From assembly GCA_016868875.1 (NCBI GenBank), contig VGFN01000026.1, forward strand, positions 1-13,705: DNA of 13,705 nt. Reading direction: 5' to 3'. Source of the stretch: Bacteroidota bacterium. Lineage in GTDB: Bacteria; Bacteroidota; Bacteroidia; UBA7662. Every line of letters begins with the position of its first letter. Position 1 is the stretch's first letter. Both the position numbers and the translations under genes were made by a program. Shown here one piece after another: positions 1 to 6,706 of the stretch. The notes below the pieces were generated by a model that was given only the letters and a program-made list of their open reading frames with translations, was not told where the DNA came from and did no database searches.

Positions 1-139
1 CAAAGGTTGGACCGTTCCCGAAATTCTACGATCAGGCCACGAGGCCAAAATCAACCAATGGAGGCATGAACAAGCCTTGGAGCGAACCCTGCGCCGAAGA
101 CCTGGTTTGTTGGACTCCAACCAAGACCTACCCTCCTAA
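1..139 (+). CDS. trmD: tRNA (guanine-N1)-methyltransferase, C-terminal end (partial)
   Basis: The reading frame enters at base 2 and is open to the TAA at 137-139, giving 45 residues. The segment carries VPEILRSGHEAKINQW followed by R-x-E-Q-A-L-E-R-T and a basic RRRP stretch. This is the characteristic C-terminal helical end of TrmD, the SPOUT-class enzyme that methylates G37 of tRNAs (m1G37) to prevent frameshifting. TrmD genes very often precede rplS, as here, which supports the call. The N-terminal SAM-binding knot lies outside the window. The family assignment is by recognition of this conserved tail and synteny, and nothing suggests truncation other than the window edge. Confidence 0.9.
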   Translation, partial: KGWTVPEILRSGHEAKINQWRHEQALERTLRRRPGLLDSNQDLPS

Positions 140-194
140 GGCAGCTACCTGATGGAGTTGGTTCCAAAAAGGCCATGATTTGAGGCCAAAGGCC

Positions 195-225
195 TTGGAA
201 AAGCCTGTCCAATCGCCTATATTTG
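195..225 (+). promoter_or_regulatory. Predicted Bacteroidetes-type promoter of rplS
   Basis: TATATTTG at 218-225 fits the TAnnTTTG -7 element of Bacteroidetes housekeeping promoters. A TTG at 195-197 lies 20 bases upstream, at the expected distance for the -33 element, although the full TTTG is not present (CTTG). It sits between the trmD stop (139) and the rplS ATG (272). Transcription would begin roughly at 230-235, giving a leader of about 40 nt. Seen by eye only, with no transcript data. Confidence 0.55.
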
Positions 226-241
226 CAACCCTTTGAAATAT

Positions 242-255
242 GGTCGATTCCGACC
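242..255 (+). promoter_or_regulatory. Hairpin in the rplS leader, possible r-protein leader
   Basis: GGTCG (242-246) pairs perfectly with CGACC (251-255) across the 4-base loop ATTC. The 5-bp stem lies in the short predicted leader of rplS, 16 bases before the ATG. Several ribosomal-protein mRNAs carry leader structures bound by their own product, so autoregulation is a reasonable inference. The stem is short and could be chance. Confidence 0.3.
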
Positions 256-271
256 CTGTAAAAGCAACGAT

Positions 272-628
272 ATGAGCACTGCCCTAGATTCCATTTCTTT
301 CGTAGAGAGCCAAAAGGCTACCCCCTCCCACCCTGAATTTCAATCCGGGGATACTGTCGCGGTGCATTACAAGATCCGTGAGGGCAACAAAGAAAGAACC
401 CAGGTCTTCCAAGGGGTTGTTATTCAGCGTCGCAATCCAGGTTCCAACGAAACCTTCACCGTGCGGAAAATCTCCAACGGCATCGGGGTAGAGAGAATCT
501 TCCCCACCTCTTCGCCTTTCATTGAGAAGGTGGATATCGTATCAAGAGGGGTGGTCCGCAGAGCTCGCCTGTTCTATTTACGCGAAGCCCGCGGTAAGAA
601 AGCCAGAATCAAGACCCGCATCGGGTAA
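272..628 (+). CDS. rplS: 50S ribosomal protein L19 (bL19)
   Basis: This is large-subunit protein bL19, which sits at the 30S-50S interface. The product is 118 aa with the family core FxxGDTVxVxYKIxEGxKxRxQxFxGVVIQRR (roughly residues 24-56), then ETFTVRKIS, GVERIFP, and the C-terminal RRARLFYLRE-x2-GKKARIK. I start at the ATG at 272. An upstream in-frame TTG at 233 would add 13 residues without family similarity and would coincide with the predicted transcription start. Length then matches the usual 115-125 aa. No Shine-Dalgarno sequence is evident, which is usual in Bacteroidota. It follows trmD at 132 bp and has its own predicted promoter. The last Gly codon and stop form the first copy of a 14-bp tandem repeat. 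Confidence 0.96.
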   Translation: MSTALDSISFVESQKATPSHPEFQSGDTVAVHYKIREGNKERTQVFQGVVIQRRNPGSNETFTVRKISNGIGVERIFPTSSPFIEKVDIVSRGVVRRARLFYLREARGKKARIKTRIG

Positions 629-687
629 AACCCTTCGGGTTAAATCCCTTCGGGTAATTCGCGTCGGGTAATTCGCGTCGGGTAATT
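622..687 (+). repeat. 14-bp tandem repeat beginning on the rplS stop codon
   Basis: Five copies of CGGGTAA (one as CGGGTTAA) start at 622, 636, 651, 665 and 679, a period of 14, 15, 14 and 14 bases. The last units share CGGGTAATTCGCGT exactly (651-664 and 665-678, with a partial third to 687). The earlier pair has CCCTTCGGGT. The first copy contains the final Gly codon and TAA of rplS. AACCC-TTC-GGGTT at 629-641 could fold as a 5-bp stem but has no T-run. It fills most of the gap between convergent rplS and lipB. Confidence 0.85.
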
Positions 688-735
688 TCAACCTGCAAGA
701 ATTCTCCATTCCTACACGTTTTACTCAAAGATCTT

Positions 736-1431
736 TCAACGCTGCTCCAAGCAGCTTTGGAATTCTTGCAGCCAAGCGTTTTGGACTGTGGCCAAGGTTG
801 GCCAATTTTCGATAGGTTCTCCACGCTTTTGGAGTTCACCGTGCAGGGAACAAACCGACTTATCGCTAATGCCGCAAGGCACGATATGGCGGAAATAATC
901 CAAATGCGTGCTCACGTTAAGGGCCAAGCCGTGCATGGTGACCCAACGACTTGTTTTGACTCCCATGGCACAAATTTTGCGGGCTGAGGGAAGACCTGCA
1001 TCCATCCAAACGCCGGTATGGGCTTTGTCCCTCTGCCCATCCAAACCCCACAACGCCAAGGTTCGAATCACCGATTCCTCCAAGGTCCGCATGTACCAAT
1101 GAATATCCGGCTTGAGCCTTTCGAGGTCCAAAATGGGATACGCCACAAGTTGACCCGGCCCGTGAAAGGTGATATCCCCCCCACGACTGCTCTGGTGAAA
1201 TTCCGCGCCAAGTTCAGCGAGTTCAGGATTTGATAACAACAGATGATTTTGTTTGCCGCTTTTACCAAGCGTATAAACGGGTTCATGCTCCACGGTCAAA
1301 ACATAGCCCGCCCCATCGCAGGGTAGAGTCCTTCGATCAAGCTTGGCCTGCACCATCGGATCAAAGCGGTTATGCTGTTCCCGCAATGCCGGCTCGTAGG
1401 CCAAGCGGCCCAGGTCAATATGCTCAAACAC
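736..1431 (-). CDS. lipB: Octanoyl-[ACP]:protein N-octanoyltransferase (lipoate synthesis)
   Basis: LipB moves the octanoyl group from acyl carrier protein to the lipoyl domains of 2-oxoacid dehydrogenases and the glycine cleavage H protein, the first step of endogenous lipoylation in the cytosol. The 231-aa product has RGGDITFHGPGQ (83-94), LPSARKICAMGVK with Lys152, and VPCGISDKSV with Cys186. Lys and Cys correspond to the catalytic dyad of the family. Length is normal. The start is GTG at 1431; the in-frame stop is only two codons upstream, so no longer start exists. It overlaps the end of manA by 8 bp and is probably translationally coupled to it. Convergent with rplS. Confidence 0.95.
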   Translation of the reverse strand: MFEHIDLGRLAYEPALREQHNRFDPMVQAKLDRRTLPCDGAGYVLTVEHEPVYTLGKSGKQNHLLLSNPELAELGAEFHQSSRGGDITFHGPGQLVAYPILDLERLKPDIHWYMRTLEESVIRTLALWGLDGQRDKAHTGVWMDAGLPSARKICAMGVKTSRWVTMHGLALNVSTHLDYFRHIVPCGISDKSVCSLHGELQKRGEPIENWPTLATVQNAWLQEFQSCLEQR

Positions 1432-2422
1432 CCGTCAAAGGAAGATAAATTTCGAGCCAAACCGTATCTTCTTCGGCATGCATTCGGTAAGACGGCTCGG
1501 CCGCAGGTAACATCAAGGTTTCGACGGATCGCACCACGGTTTGACCGCCATCATGATCCAAGACCGCCATCCCTTGGAGAATCATCAACACCACGAGCGA
1601 ATCCAAGCCATCGTGTTGGCGGTTTAGCATTTGGCCACGAGCAAGGGCCATACGGTTGCACTCAAAATAGGGCCCTCTGGCCAGGAGATGGCCCGGCAAT
1701 CCCTCCAAGGGTTGGGGAGCGGCGGGCCTCCCTGGACCATCGCAACGCATGACCTCCAACGCTTCTTTCAAATGCAATGCCCTCGGTTTGCCTTGATCAT
1801 CCAGCCTACCAAAATCATCGATGCGGTAGGTCGTATCGCTGCTTTGTTGAATCTCCGCGATGAGCAGCCCAGCACCTATGGTATGCACCCTTCCTGCCGG
1901 GATGTAGAACACATCTCCTGCTCGGACATCGCAACGATGAATCACCTCCATAAGGCGGCCTTCATGAGTTCTTTCCTGCAAATCAGCTCCATCATAACCC
2001 TCTACGAATCCGTTGTAAAGGCAGGCCCCTGGATCGGCTTTCAAAACAACCCACATTTCGGTTTTGCCCAAGGCTTCTGGAGCCACCATTCGGCCCGCTT
2101 GTTCATCGTTGGGATGAACCTGCAAGGACAAATCCTGGGCAGAAGATAACAATTTAAAAAGCAAGGGAAACTGACTCCCATGCACGGCCATGACTCGATG
2201 ACCCAACAAATCAGCGCCCCATCGTTCGATAAGGTCATCCAAGGTTTTACCCGTGAGGGGGCCTTCGCTCACCACAGACACCTGCCCCTCTACCCCGGAT
2301 ATTTCCCAGCTCTCGCCTACCTTGGACATCCCCTCGGTATTCCGACCAGGGAGAGAGGCCATATGCTCTCCACCCCAAATTTTGGGTAAATAAACCGGAC
2401 GAAATCGTAGCGGATACAGCAT
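1424..2422 (-). CDS. manA: Mannose-6-phosphate isomerase, class I
   Basis: Interconverts fructose 6-phosphate and mannose 6-phosphate, feeding GDP-mannose and surface polysaccharide synthesis or mannose use. The 332-aa product begins MLYPLRFRPVYLPKIWGG, the usual N-terminus of the short bacterial form. Zinc-site motifs are visible: LSLQVHPND (His103), KTEMWVVL (Glu122), and IPAGRVHTIG (His180), followed by EIQQSSDTTYRIDDFGR with Arg200. Cupin halves follow to the C-terminus. The frame stays open upstream to 2488, but those 22 residues do not resemble the family, so I choose the ATG at 2422. It is the first gene of a manA-lipB pair and is divergent from the YeiH-family gene. Confidence 0.94.
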   Translation of the reverse strand: MLYPLRFRPVYLPKIWGGEHMASLPGRNTEGMSKVGESWEISGVEGQVSVVSEGPLTGKTLDDLIERWGADLLGHRVMAVHGSQFPLLFKLLSSAQDLSLQVHPNDEQAGRMVAPEALGKTEMWVVLKADPGACLYNGFVEGYDGADLQERTHEGRLMEVIHRCDVRAGDVFYIPAGRVHTIGAGLLIAEIQQSSDTTYRIDDFGRLDDQGKPRALHLKEALEVMRCDGPGRPAAPQPLEGLPGHLLARGPYFECNRMALARGQMLNRQHDGLDSLVVLMILQGMAVLDHDGGQTVVRSVETLMLPAAEPSYRMHAEEDTVWLEIYLPLTGV

Positions 2423-2491
2423 GCCCAAAAATACAACCCAAGGTGGGCTGGTTCGGGTAACCCTTAGTCGGGTGGTCTTTAACTTCACCCC

Positions 2492-3520
2492 GTGAAAATT
2501 TCGCTCCTGGCGCTTCCTTGGTCCTGGCCTGCGGCTATGGCCCTGGCTTCGGTAACCTTGGCATCGGTAGCGATTGCGCCCTACTTCCCTGGTTGGGGCA
2601 ACGGTATGCTATGCCTCTTGCTGGGGATGGCCTTGGGTAATTTTTGGCCATCTCCTTGGACCAAAACTGGCCCAGCCAACTTTCTTCGCTGGAACGAAAA
2701 AAACATGCTGGCCTGGGCCACCATCCTCTTGGGCTTTGAATTGCAAACCCACTTCTTGGCCGGAATTCCCTTGGCCTTTGTGCCTGCCCTCTTGCTTTCG
2801 GTGATTGGAGCGGTAGGGGTCGGCGAATGGCTCGCCAGAGGATCCCAGCAAGCTGCTCAATCCCGCCTACTCGCCGCGGGCAATGCCATCTGTGGCAACA
2901 GCGCGGTGGCGGCGGTACATCCCTTCCTAGGTGCCAGCCCTGCCCAAATCGCAGTTTCGGTCACCCTTATCAATGCCTTGGGTCTTTTGGGAACCTTGTT
3001 CTTGGGTCCTGGGGCTTCCCTGCTTGGTTTGGATGCCACCGAAAAAGCGGTATTGATAGGAAGCCTCCTTCAATCCGTCGGTCATGTCTCGGCGGCGGCA
3101 TCCGGGTTGGGGGAAAGTCCTGCGCTCTTGGCCATGAGCCTCAAAATGGGTAGAATCTTGCTTCTTATTCCTCTATTGTTATGGTTCCAAAGTCTTCGTG
3201 GCCCAGGCAACCCTAACAATCTTGCTGCGGATTCACCTTTTGCCAAAACCCTTAACCTTGTACGCGGTGTGCCCTACTATGTAGGTGGCTTTGTGTTATG
3301 CGTTTTGGCCACCAACCTTGTGCCTTGGCCGGATTGGTTTTTGTCTTCCATCAAAAACCTGACCCAATGGATGTTATGGATAGCCTTGGCGGCCATTGGG
3401 ATGAATATTCGGATTTCCCAGGTCCTGCACCAAGGTCCCGGTGCATTGGTACCAGCCTTGGGTATGTTTGTTTTCCAGATCCTCTTGGTCCTGGGTTGGC
3501 TGGTTTTTTTGAATATATAA
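2492..3520 (+). CDS. yeiH: YeiH/UPF0324 family membrane protein (putative sulfate exporter family)
   Basis: This is a 342-aa integral membrane protein with about ten hydrophobic segments. It has the family signature AICGNSAVAAVHPFLGA (about residues 131-147), preceded by ILLGFELQ near residue 80, and later SVGHVSAAASGLG. These mark the Cons_hypoth698/UPF0324 family, often annotated as putative sulfate exporters; the true substrate is not established from sequence. Start is GTG at 2492, the first possible start after an in-frame stop at 2480. The ATG at 2537 is an alternative that would shorten a plausible first membrane segment. It stands alone: divergent from manA and convergent with acs, with 5 bp between stop codons. 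The word CCTTGG is unusually frequent in it. Confidence 0.85.
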   Translation: MKISLLALPWSWPAAMALASVTLASVAIAPYFPGWGNGMLCLLLGMALGNFWPSPWTKTGPANFLRWNEKNMLAWATILLGFELQTHFLAGIPLAFVPALLLSVIGAVGVGEWLARGSQQAAQSRLLAAGNAICGNSAVAAVHPFLGASPAQIAVSVTLINALGLLGTLFLGPGASLLGLDATEKAVLIGSLLQSVGHVSAAASGLGESPALLAMSLKMGRILLLIPLLLWFQSLRGPGNPNNLAADSPFAKTLNLVRGVPYYVGGFVLCVLATNLVPWPDWFLSSIKNLTQWMLWIALAAIGMNIRISQVLHQGPGALVPALGMFVFQILLVLGWLVFLNI

Positions 3521-3525
3521 ATCCT

Positions 3526-5463
3526 TTACACCTTCCGGCCCGCCCAGATAGCCTCCAGAATTGAAGGGTCCAGAAGGGTGGTAGTATCACCCAAGTTGGC
3601 CGTATCCCCGGCAGCGATTTTGCGCAAAAACCGACGCATGATTTTGCCGGAACGGGTTTTGGGCAAACCGTCAACCAACTGAATTCGATCGGGTCGCGCA
3701 ATGGCCCCTATTTCACGAACCACCGTATCGGAAAGCGCCTGTATCAGAGGGTCTTCGCTGCCTTCTAACGAAGAACGCAAAATCACAAAGGCGTAAATGC
3801 CTTGGCCCTTGATAGGATGCTCGTAGCCCACCACCGCCGATTCCACCACCTGGGGGTGCCGATTGATGGCGTTTTCGATTTCGGCCGTACCCAAGCGGTG
3901 CCCCGAAACATTGATCACATCATCCACCCTGCCGATGATCCGGTACATCCCTTGGGCATCCCGCCTTGCCCCATCCCCCGTAAAATAATAGCCCGGAAAA
4001 GGAGCAAAATAGGTGTTACGACAACGCTCGTGATCACCCCAAGTTGAACGCAAAATGGAAGGCCACGGAAAGCGAAGAGCCAGCAATCCTTCTTGTTCGG
4101 TGGGTGGGTCGGTAGGCAACAGTTCTTGACCCTCCGGGTTGAGCAAAACGGCTTGAACACCGGGAAGGGGCCAACCCGCAAAGGTGGGCTTGAGCGGTGA
4201 CAAGCCGGCCAAGGCTCCAATGAGAATCCCACCGGTTTCGGTTTGCCACCAGGTATCGGTCACCGGACAACGCTCGCGGCCCACCACGCGGTGATACCAC
4301 CACCATGCTTCTTCGTTGATGGGCTCGCCCACGGAACCTAGGACCTGCAGGGAAGATAAATCCGCCGCTTGAACCGGGGCCTCCCCGAAGACCATCAAAG
4401 CCCGAAGGGCCGTTGGCGCGGTATAAAAATGCGTGACCCTGTGCCTTTCGCAAATTTTCCAAAAGCGTGAAGGGTCGGGAAAGGTAGGAATTCCTTCGTA
4501 CATCACCACAGTCGCCCCTTGAAGGAGAGGACCATAGGCCAGGTAACTGTGGCCGGTAATCCAACCGATATCGGCCGTACACCAGAACACATCCCCGGGT
4601 TGGGTCCTAAAAACCTGCGCAAAAGAATAGGCCGTATACACCATGTACCCTCCGGTGCTGTGCAATACGCCTTTGGGTTTGCCGGTGGAACCCGACGTAT
4701 AAAGAATAAACAGGGGATCCTCGGCATTCATCCAACGCGGTTCGGGCCTCGACAAGGTGGATTGCCACAGGTCTTCCCACCGCAGCCATTTCGAGGGTCC
4801 GTTGGAGGGTCCGTTCTCTTGGTTAGGCAGACCGCCTTGGACCAAAACGGTGACCACGGGGTTCTCTTGAGCTTGGTCAAGCAAGGCCAGCGCCTCAACG
4901 ACCACGGCACGACAAGGCAAAGCCTTAGGCCCTCGGCGGATTTGTTCCGAGCAAACCACCCAAGCAGCGCCGGCATCGGCGATACGATCCGCTAAACTTC
5001 GCGCCGAAAATCCCCCAAAAACCACGGAATGCACCGCCCCCAAACGGGCGCAGGCCAAGACCGTCCATAACAATTCAGGGACCATCGGCATATAAATCGC
5101 AACGCGGTCGCCCGCCTTCACGCCCATATCCTGCAGCATCCCGGCCGTTCGAACCACCACCTCAAGCAATTCTCGGTAGGTCCACTGCCGTACCACTTCG
5201 CTCTCCTCGTTGGGTTCCCAAAGCAAGGCCATTCGATCCCCATGCTGAATGGCATGCCGATCCAAAGCATTATAACACAGATTGGTTTCAGCACCCTCAA
5301 ACCAACGAACCCTGGGCCCTTCAAAATTCCATTCCAAAACCTTTTGCCAAGGCTTATGCCAATGAAAACCCGAAGCAATTTCCGCCCAAAAACCCTCGGG
5401 GTCTTGGACGCTATGGCGGTACGCCGAATGGTAGGCTTCGATATCCTTGATTAACTCCACCAT
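3526..5463 (-). CDS. acs: Acetyl-CoA synthetase (AMP-forming)
   Basis: Activates acetate to acetyl-CoA through acetyl-AMP, feeding the TCA cycle. The 645-aa length is typical of Acs. Motifs in order: YTSGSTGKPKG (255-265, phosphate-binding loop), CTADIGWITGHSY (295-307), DTWWQTETGG (403-412) whose second Trp (406) normally restricts the pocket to acetate, YFTGDGARRD (493-502), GRVDDVINVSGHR (511-523, hinge), and PKTRSGKIMRR (601-611). Lys607 is the conserved catalytic lysine that is acetylated in well-studied Acs enzymes, so post-translational control is possible. A 4-residue duplication (NGPS twice) lies in a surface stretch near 217-224. The ATG at 5463 lies only 9 bp after the DUF983 gene, which suggests read-through from the oxidase operon. 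Confidence 0.96.
   Translation of the reverse strand: MVELIKDIEAYHSAYRHSVQDPEGFWAEIASGFHWHKPWQKVLEWNFEGPRVRWFEGAETNLCYNALDRHAIQHGDRMALLWEPNEESEVVRQWTYRELLEVVVRTAGMLQDMGVKAGDRVAIYMPMVPELLWTVLACARLGAVHSVVFGGFSARSLADRIADAGAAWVVCSEQIRRGPKALPCRAVVVEALALLDQAQENPVVTVLVQGGLPNQENGPSNGPSKWLRWEDLWQSTLSRPEPRWMNAEDPLFILYTSGSTGKPKGVLHSTGGYMVYTAYSFAQVFRTQPGDVFWCTADIGWITGHSYLAYGPLLQGATVVMYEGIPTFPDPSRFWKICERHRVTHFYTAPTALRALMVFGEAPVQAADLSSLQVLGSVGEPINEEAWWWYHRVVGRERCPVTDTWWQTETGGILIGALAGLSPLKPTFAGWPLPGVQAVLLNPEGQELLPTDPPTEQEGLLALRFPWPSILRSTWGDHERCRNTYFAPFPGYYFTGDGARRDAQGMYRIIGRVDDVINVSGHRLGTAEIENAINRHPQVVESAVVGYEHPIKGQGIYAFVILRSSLEGSEDPLIQALSDTVVREIGAIARPDRIQLVDGLPKTRSGKIMRRFLRKIAAGDTANLGDTTTLLDPSILEAIWAGRKV
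4793..4815 (-). repeat. acs: In-frame 12-bp tandem duplication inside acs
   Basis: On the plus strand GAGGGTCCGTTG (4793-4804) is followed directly by GAGGGTCCGTT (4805-4815). It encodes the repeated residues NGPS-NGPS in Acs, in a variable stretch before the ATP-binding loop. The period is a multiple of three, so the frame is kept. Likely a small replication-slippage duplication. Confidence 0.75.
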
Positions 5464-5472
5464 ACCCGCTTT

Positions 5473-5820
5473 CTATTCGTCTCCAAACCAGTGAAGCATG
5501 AGCACCCGGGAATAGCGCATACTCAACGGGGCCATTAACAACAAAGGAGTAAAAATGCAAAGAAAATAAACCCACAAAGCTGGGTCATCGAAGACCACAT
5601 ACGCCGCGACCCCAAAGATGACCGAAACCGCTACCGAGAACGCGTAACTGATGTACATGGCCCCCCAAAAAAAGCCGGGCTCGATTTCAAAGTGAAACCC
5701 ACAGTGCGGGCAATCGTCGTGCATAAGGGTGGCACGTCGTAAATCGGTGGCCAAATATTGGAACATCAAACCAGTACGGCAACGCGGGCAGCGTCCCTGG
5801 CTGAGATCCGACCATTTCAT
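5473..5820 (-). CDS. DUF983 zinc-ribbon membrane protein
   Basis: A 115-aa protein starting MKWSDLSQGRCPRC. The N-terminal part holds two cysteine pairs, CPRC (11-14) and CPHC (37-40), which look like a rubredoxin/zinc-ribbon knuckle. Two hydrophobic segments follow at about 50-73 and 81-98. This layout, and the FxIEPGFFWGAMYISYA stretch, matches the DUF983 family found in Bacteroidota and alphaproteobacteria, often near cytochrome oxidase genes. No function is established. I start at the ATG at 5820; the frame is open further upstream, but that part runs across the preceding gene. It lies 4 bp after the 97-aa CxxC gene and 9 bp before acs. Confidence 0.85.
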   Translation of the reverse strand: MKWSDLSQGRCPRCRTGLMFQYLATDLRRATLMHDDCPHCGFHFEIEPGFFWGAMYISYAFSVAVSVIFGVAAYVVFDDPALWVYFLCIFTPLLLMAPLSMRYSRVLMLHWFGDE

Positions 5821-5824
5821 GGTC

Positions 5825-6118
5825 CTAGTTTTCCAGAATTCGGCGACGGCGCTCCTCGCTTTCCTCAAAGCGACGTTGACGGTGCCAATACAAACCACCC
5901 ACCGTACCGACCAACAGAAAAGGCATCGCCAATAAATAAAGGATACCCTTGTTAAGGCCTTGACCGACCGCTTTTTGGTCATCCTTGCGGTTGGACTCCA
6001 GCGAGGTCTTGCACATGGGGCATTGAGCCGCCACATTCTGCGGGACTGCCGTCAACACGCTGCTCCAAAGCAACAATCCCCAGAGCCCAAGGCGCAAACT
6101 AGAACAATAAACTTTCAT
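5825..6118 (-). CDS. Small CxxC membrane protein of the oxidase operon (uncharacterised)
   Basis: A 97-aa product. Residues 1-31 look like a signal peptide with a hydrophobic core at 11-24 and a likely AxA-type cut before Gln32. The mature protein would start QCPMCKTSLESN, placing a CxxC pair (Cys33, Cys36) at its very N-terminus on the outer face of the inner membrane. One membrane segment follows (about 57-77), then a highly charged Arg/Glu tail (80-95), presumably cytoplasmic. I recall similar small proteins in Bacteroidota genomes but no assigned function. The CxxC and the setting suggest metal binding or thiol-disulfide exchange in oxidase assembly. This is inference. It is 18 bp after the DUF420 gene. 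Confidence 0.8.
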   Translation of the reverse strand: MKVYCSSLRLGLWGLLLWSSVLTAVPQNVAAQCPMCKTSLESNRKDDQKAVGQGLNKGILYLLAMPFLLVGTVGGLYWHRQRRFEESEERRRRILEN

Positions 6119-6136
6119 GGCTTCAACAATTAGGAA

Positions 6137-6697
6137 TCAAAAGGTGTAATACGGGGAAATCATCAGATAAACCAAAACGCCCGTGGTGGTGACATACAAC
6201 CAGATCGGCATGGACCAGCGGGTCAATCGACGATGGGTTTCGATTTGGCCACTGAGCGCATAATAAAAGGAGAGCAAAACCATGGGCAGGACAATGGCCG
6301 CCAACACAATATGCGATACCAAAATTGTCAGGTAAAAAGGCCTCAGGGGATTGGCCTCCGGGTAACGGGTTTCGATGCCGAAGGAATGAAACAAAACGTA
6401 GGATAACAAAAATAAAGAGGACAAAACAAAGGCCGTCAGGTTCAGCTTTTTGTGAAGGTCCATACGGCGGGCTTTAATCATTCGCCAACTCCAAACCAAC
6501 AACACCGTGCAGGTCGCATTCAGCAAGGCGTTAAGACGTGGCAACCAAGCCACAAAAGACGGGATTTTCTCCCGCTGAGGCAACGAATTCAACAAGATCA
6601 CTAAGCCCAGAACCAACAGGGACAACATAATGACCCCGGCAAAAACTCGGCGATTACCTAAATCCGCAATTTTCTTTGCATGATGCATATAAAACAT
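6137..6697 (-). CDS. DUF420 (YozB/CtaM-like) membrane protein, oxidase biogenesis
   Basis: A 186-aa protein with five likely membrane segments (about 18-36, 55-73, 87-104, 122-145, 161-180). Four histidines sit near segment ends or in loops: His82 (LHKKLN), His104 (LFHSFG), His129 (VSHIVLA) and His155 (THRRLTRW). This is the DUF420 pattern. The Bacillus members (YozB, also called CtaM) are needed for cytochrome oxidase biogenesis, so a role in building the oxidase encoded upstream is likely, perhaps in heme or copper handling. The start may be the ATG at 6697 or the one at 6688. It sits 9 bp after the SCO-like gene. Confidence 0.88.
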   Translation of the reverse strand: MFYMHHAKKIADLGNRRVFAGVIMLSLLVLGLVILLNSLPQREKIPSFVAWLPRLNALLNATCTVLLVWSWRMIKARRMDLHKKLNLTAFVLSSLFLLSYVLFHSFGIETRYPEANPLRPFYLTILVSHIVLAAIVLPMVLLSFYYALSGQIETHRRLTRWSMPIWLYVTTTGVLVYLMISPYYTF

Positions 6698-6706
6698 GGT
6701 GTAAAG

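Noticed and set aside
629..641. AACCC-TTC-GGGTT as an intrinsic terminator right after rplS
   Set aside because: The stem is short, there is no T-run after it, and it is better explained as part of the tandem repeat.
741..758. Hairpin GCTGCT-CCA-AGCAGC followed by TTT as a terminator for rplS
   Set aside because: The 6-bp stem lies in the last codons of lipB and is followed by only three T. It may help stop transcription but I cannot support a terminator call.
2426..2433. Minus-strand TATTTTTG resembling a -7 promoter element before manA
   Set aside because: Its end is only 3 bases from the manA ATG at 2422 and no TTTG or TTG lies about 20 bases upstream. The conserved N-terminus of ManA rules out a later start.
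5821..6036. 72-residue N-terminal extension of the DUF983 protein
   Set aside because: It reads out of frame through the 97-aa CxxC gene and does not look like the family. The ATG at 5820 places the CPRC motif at the usual distance.
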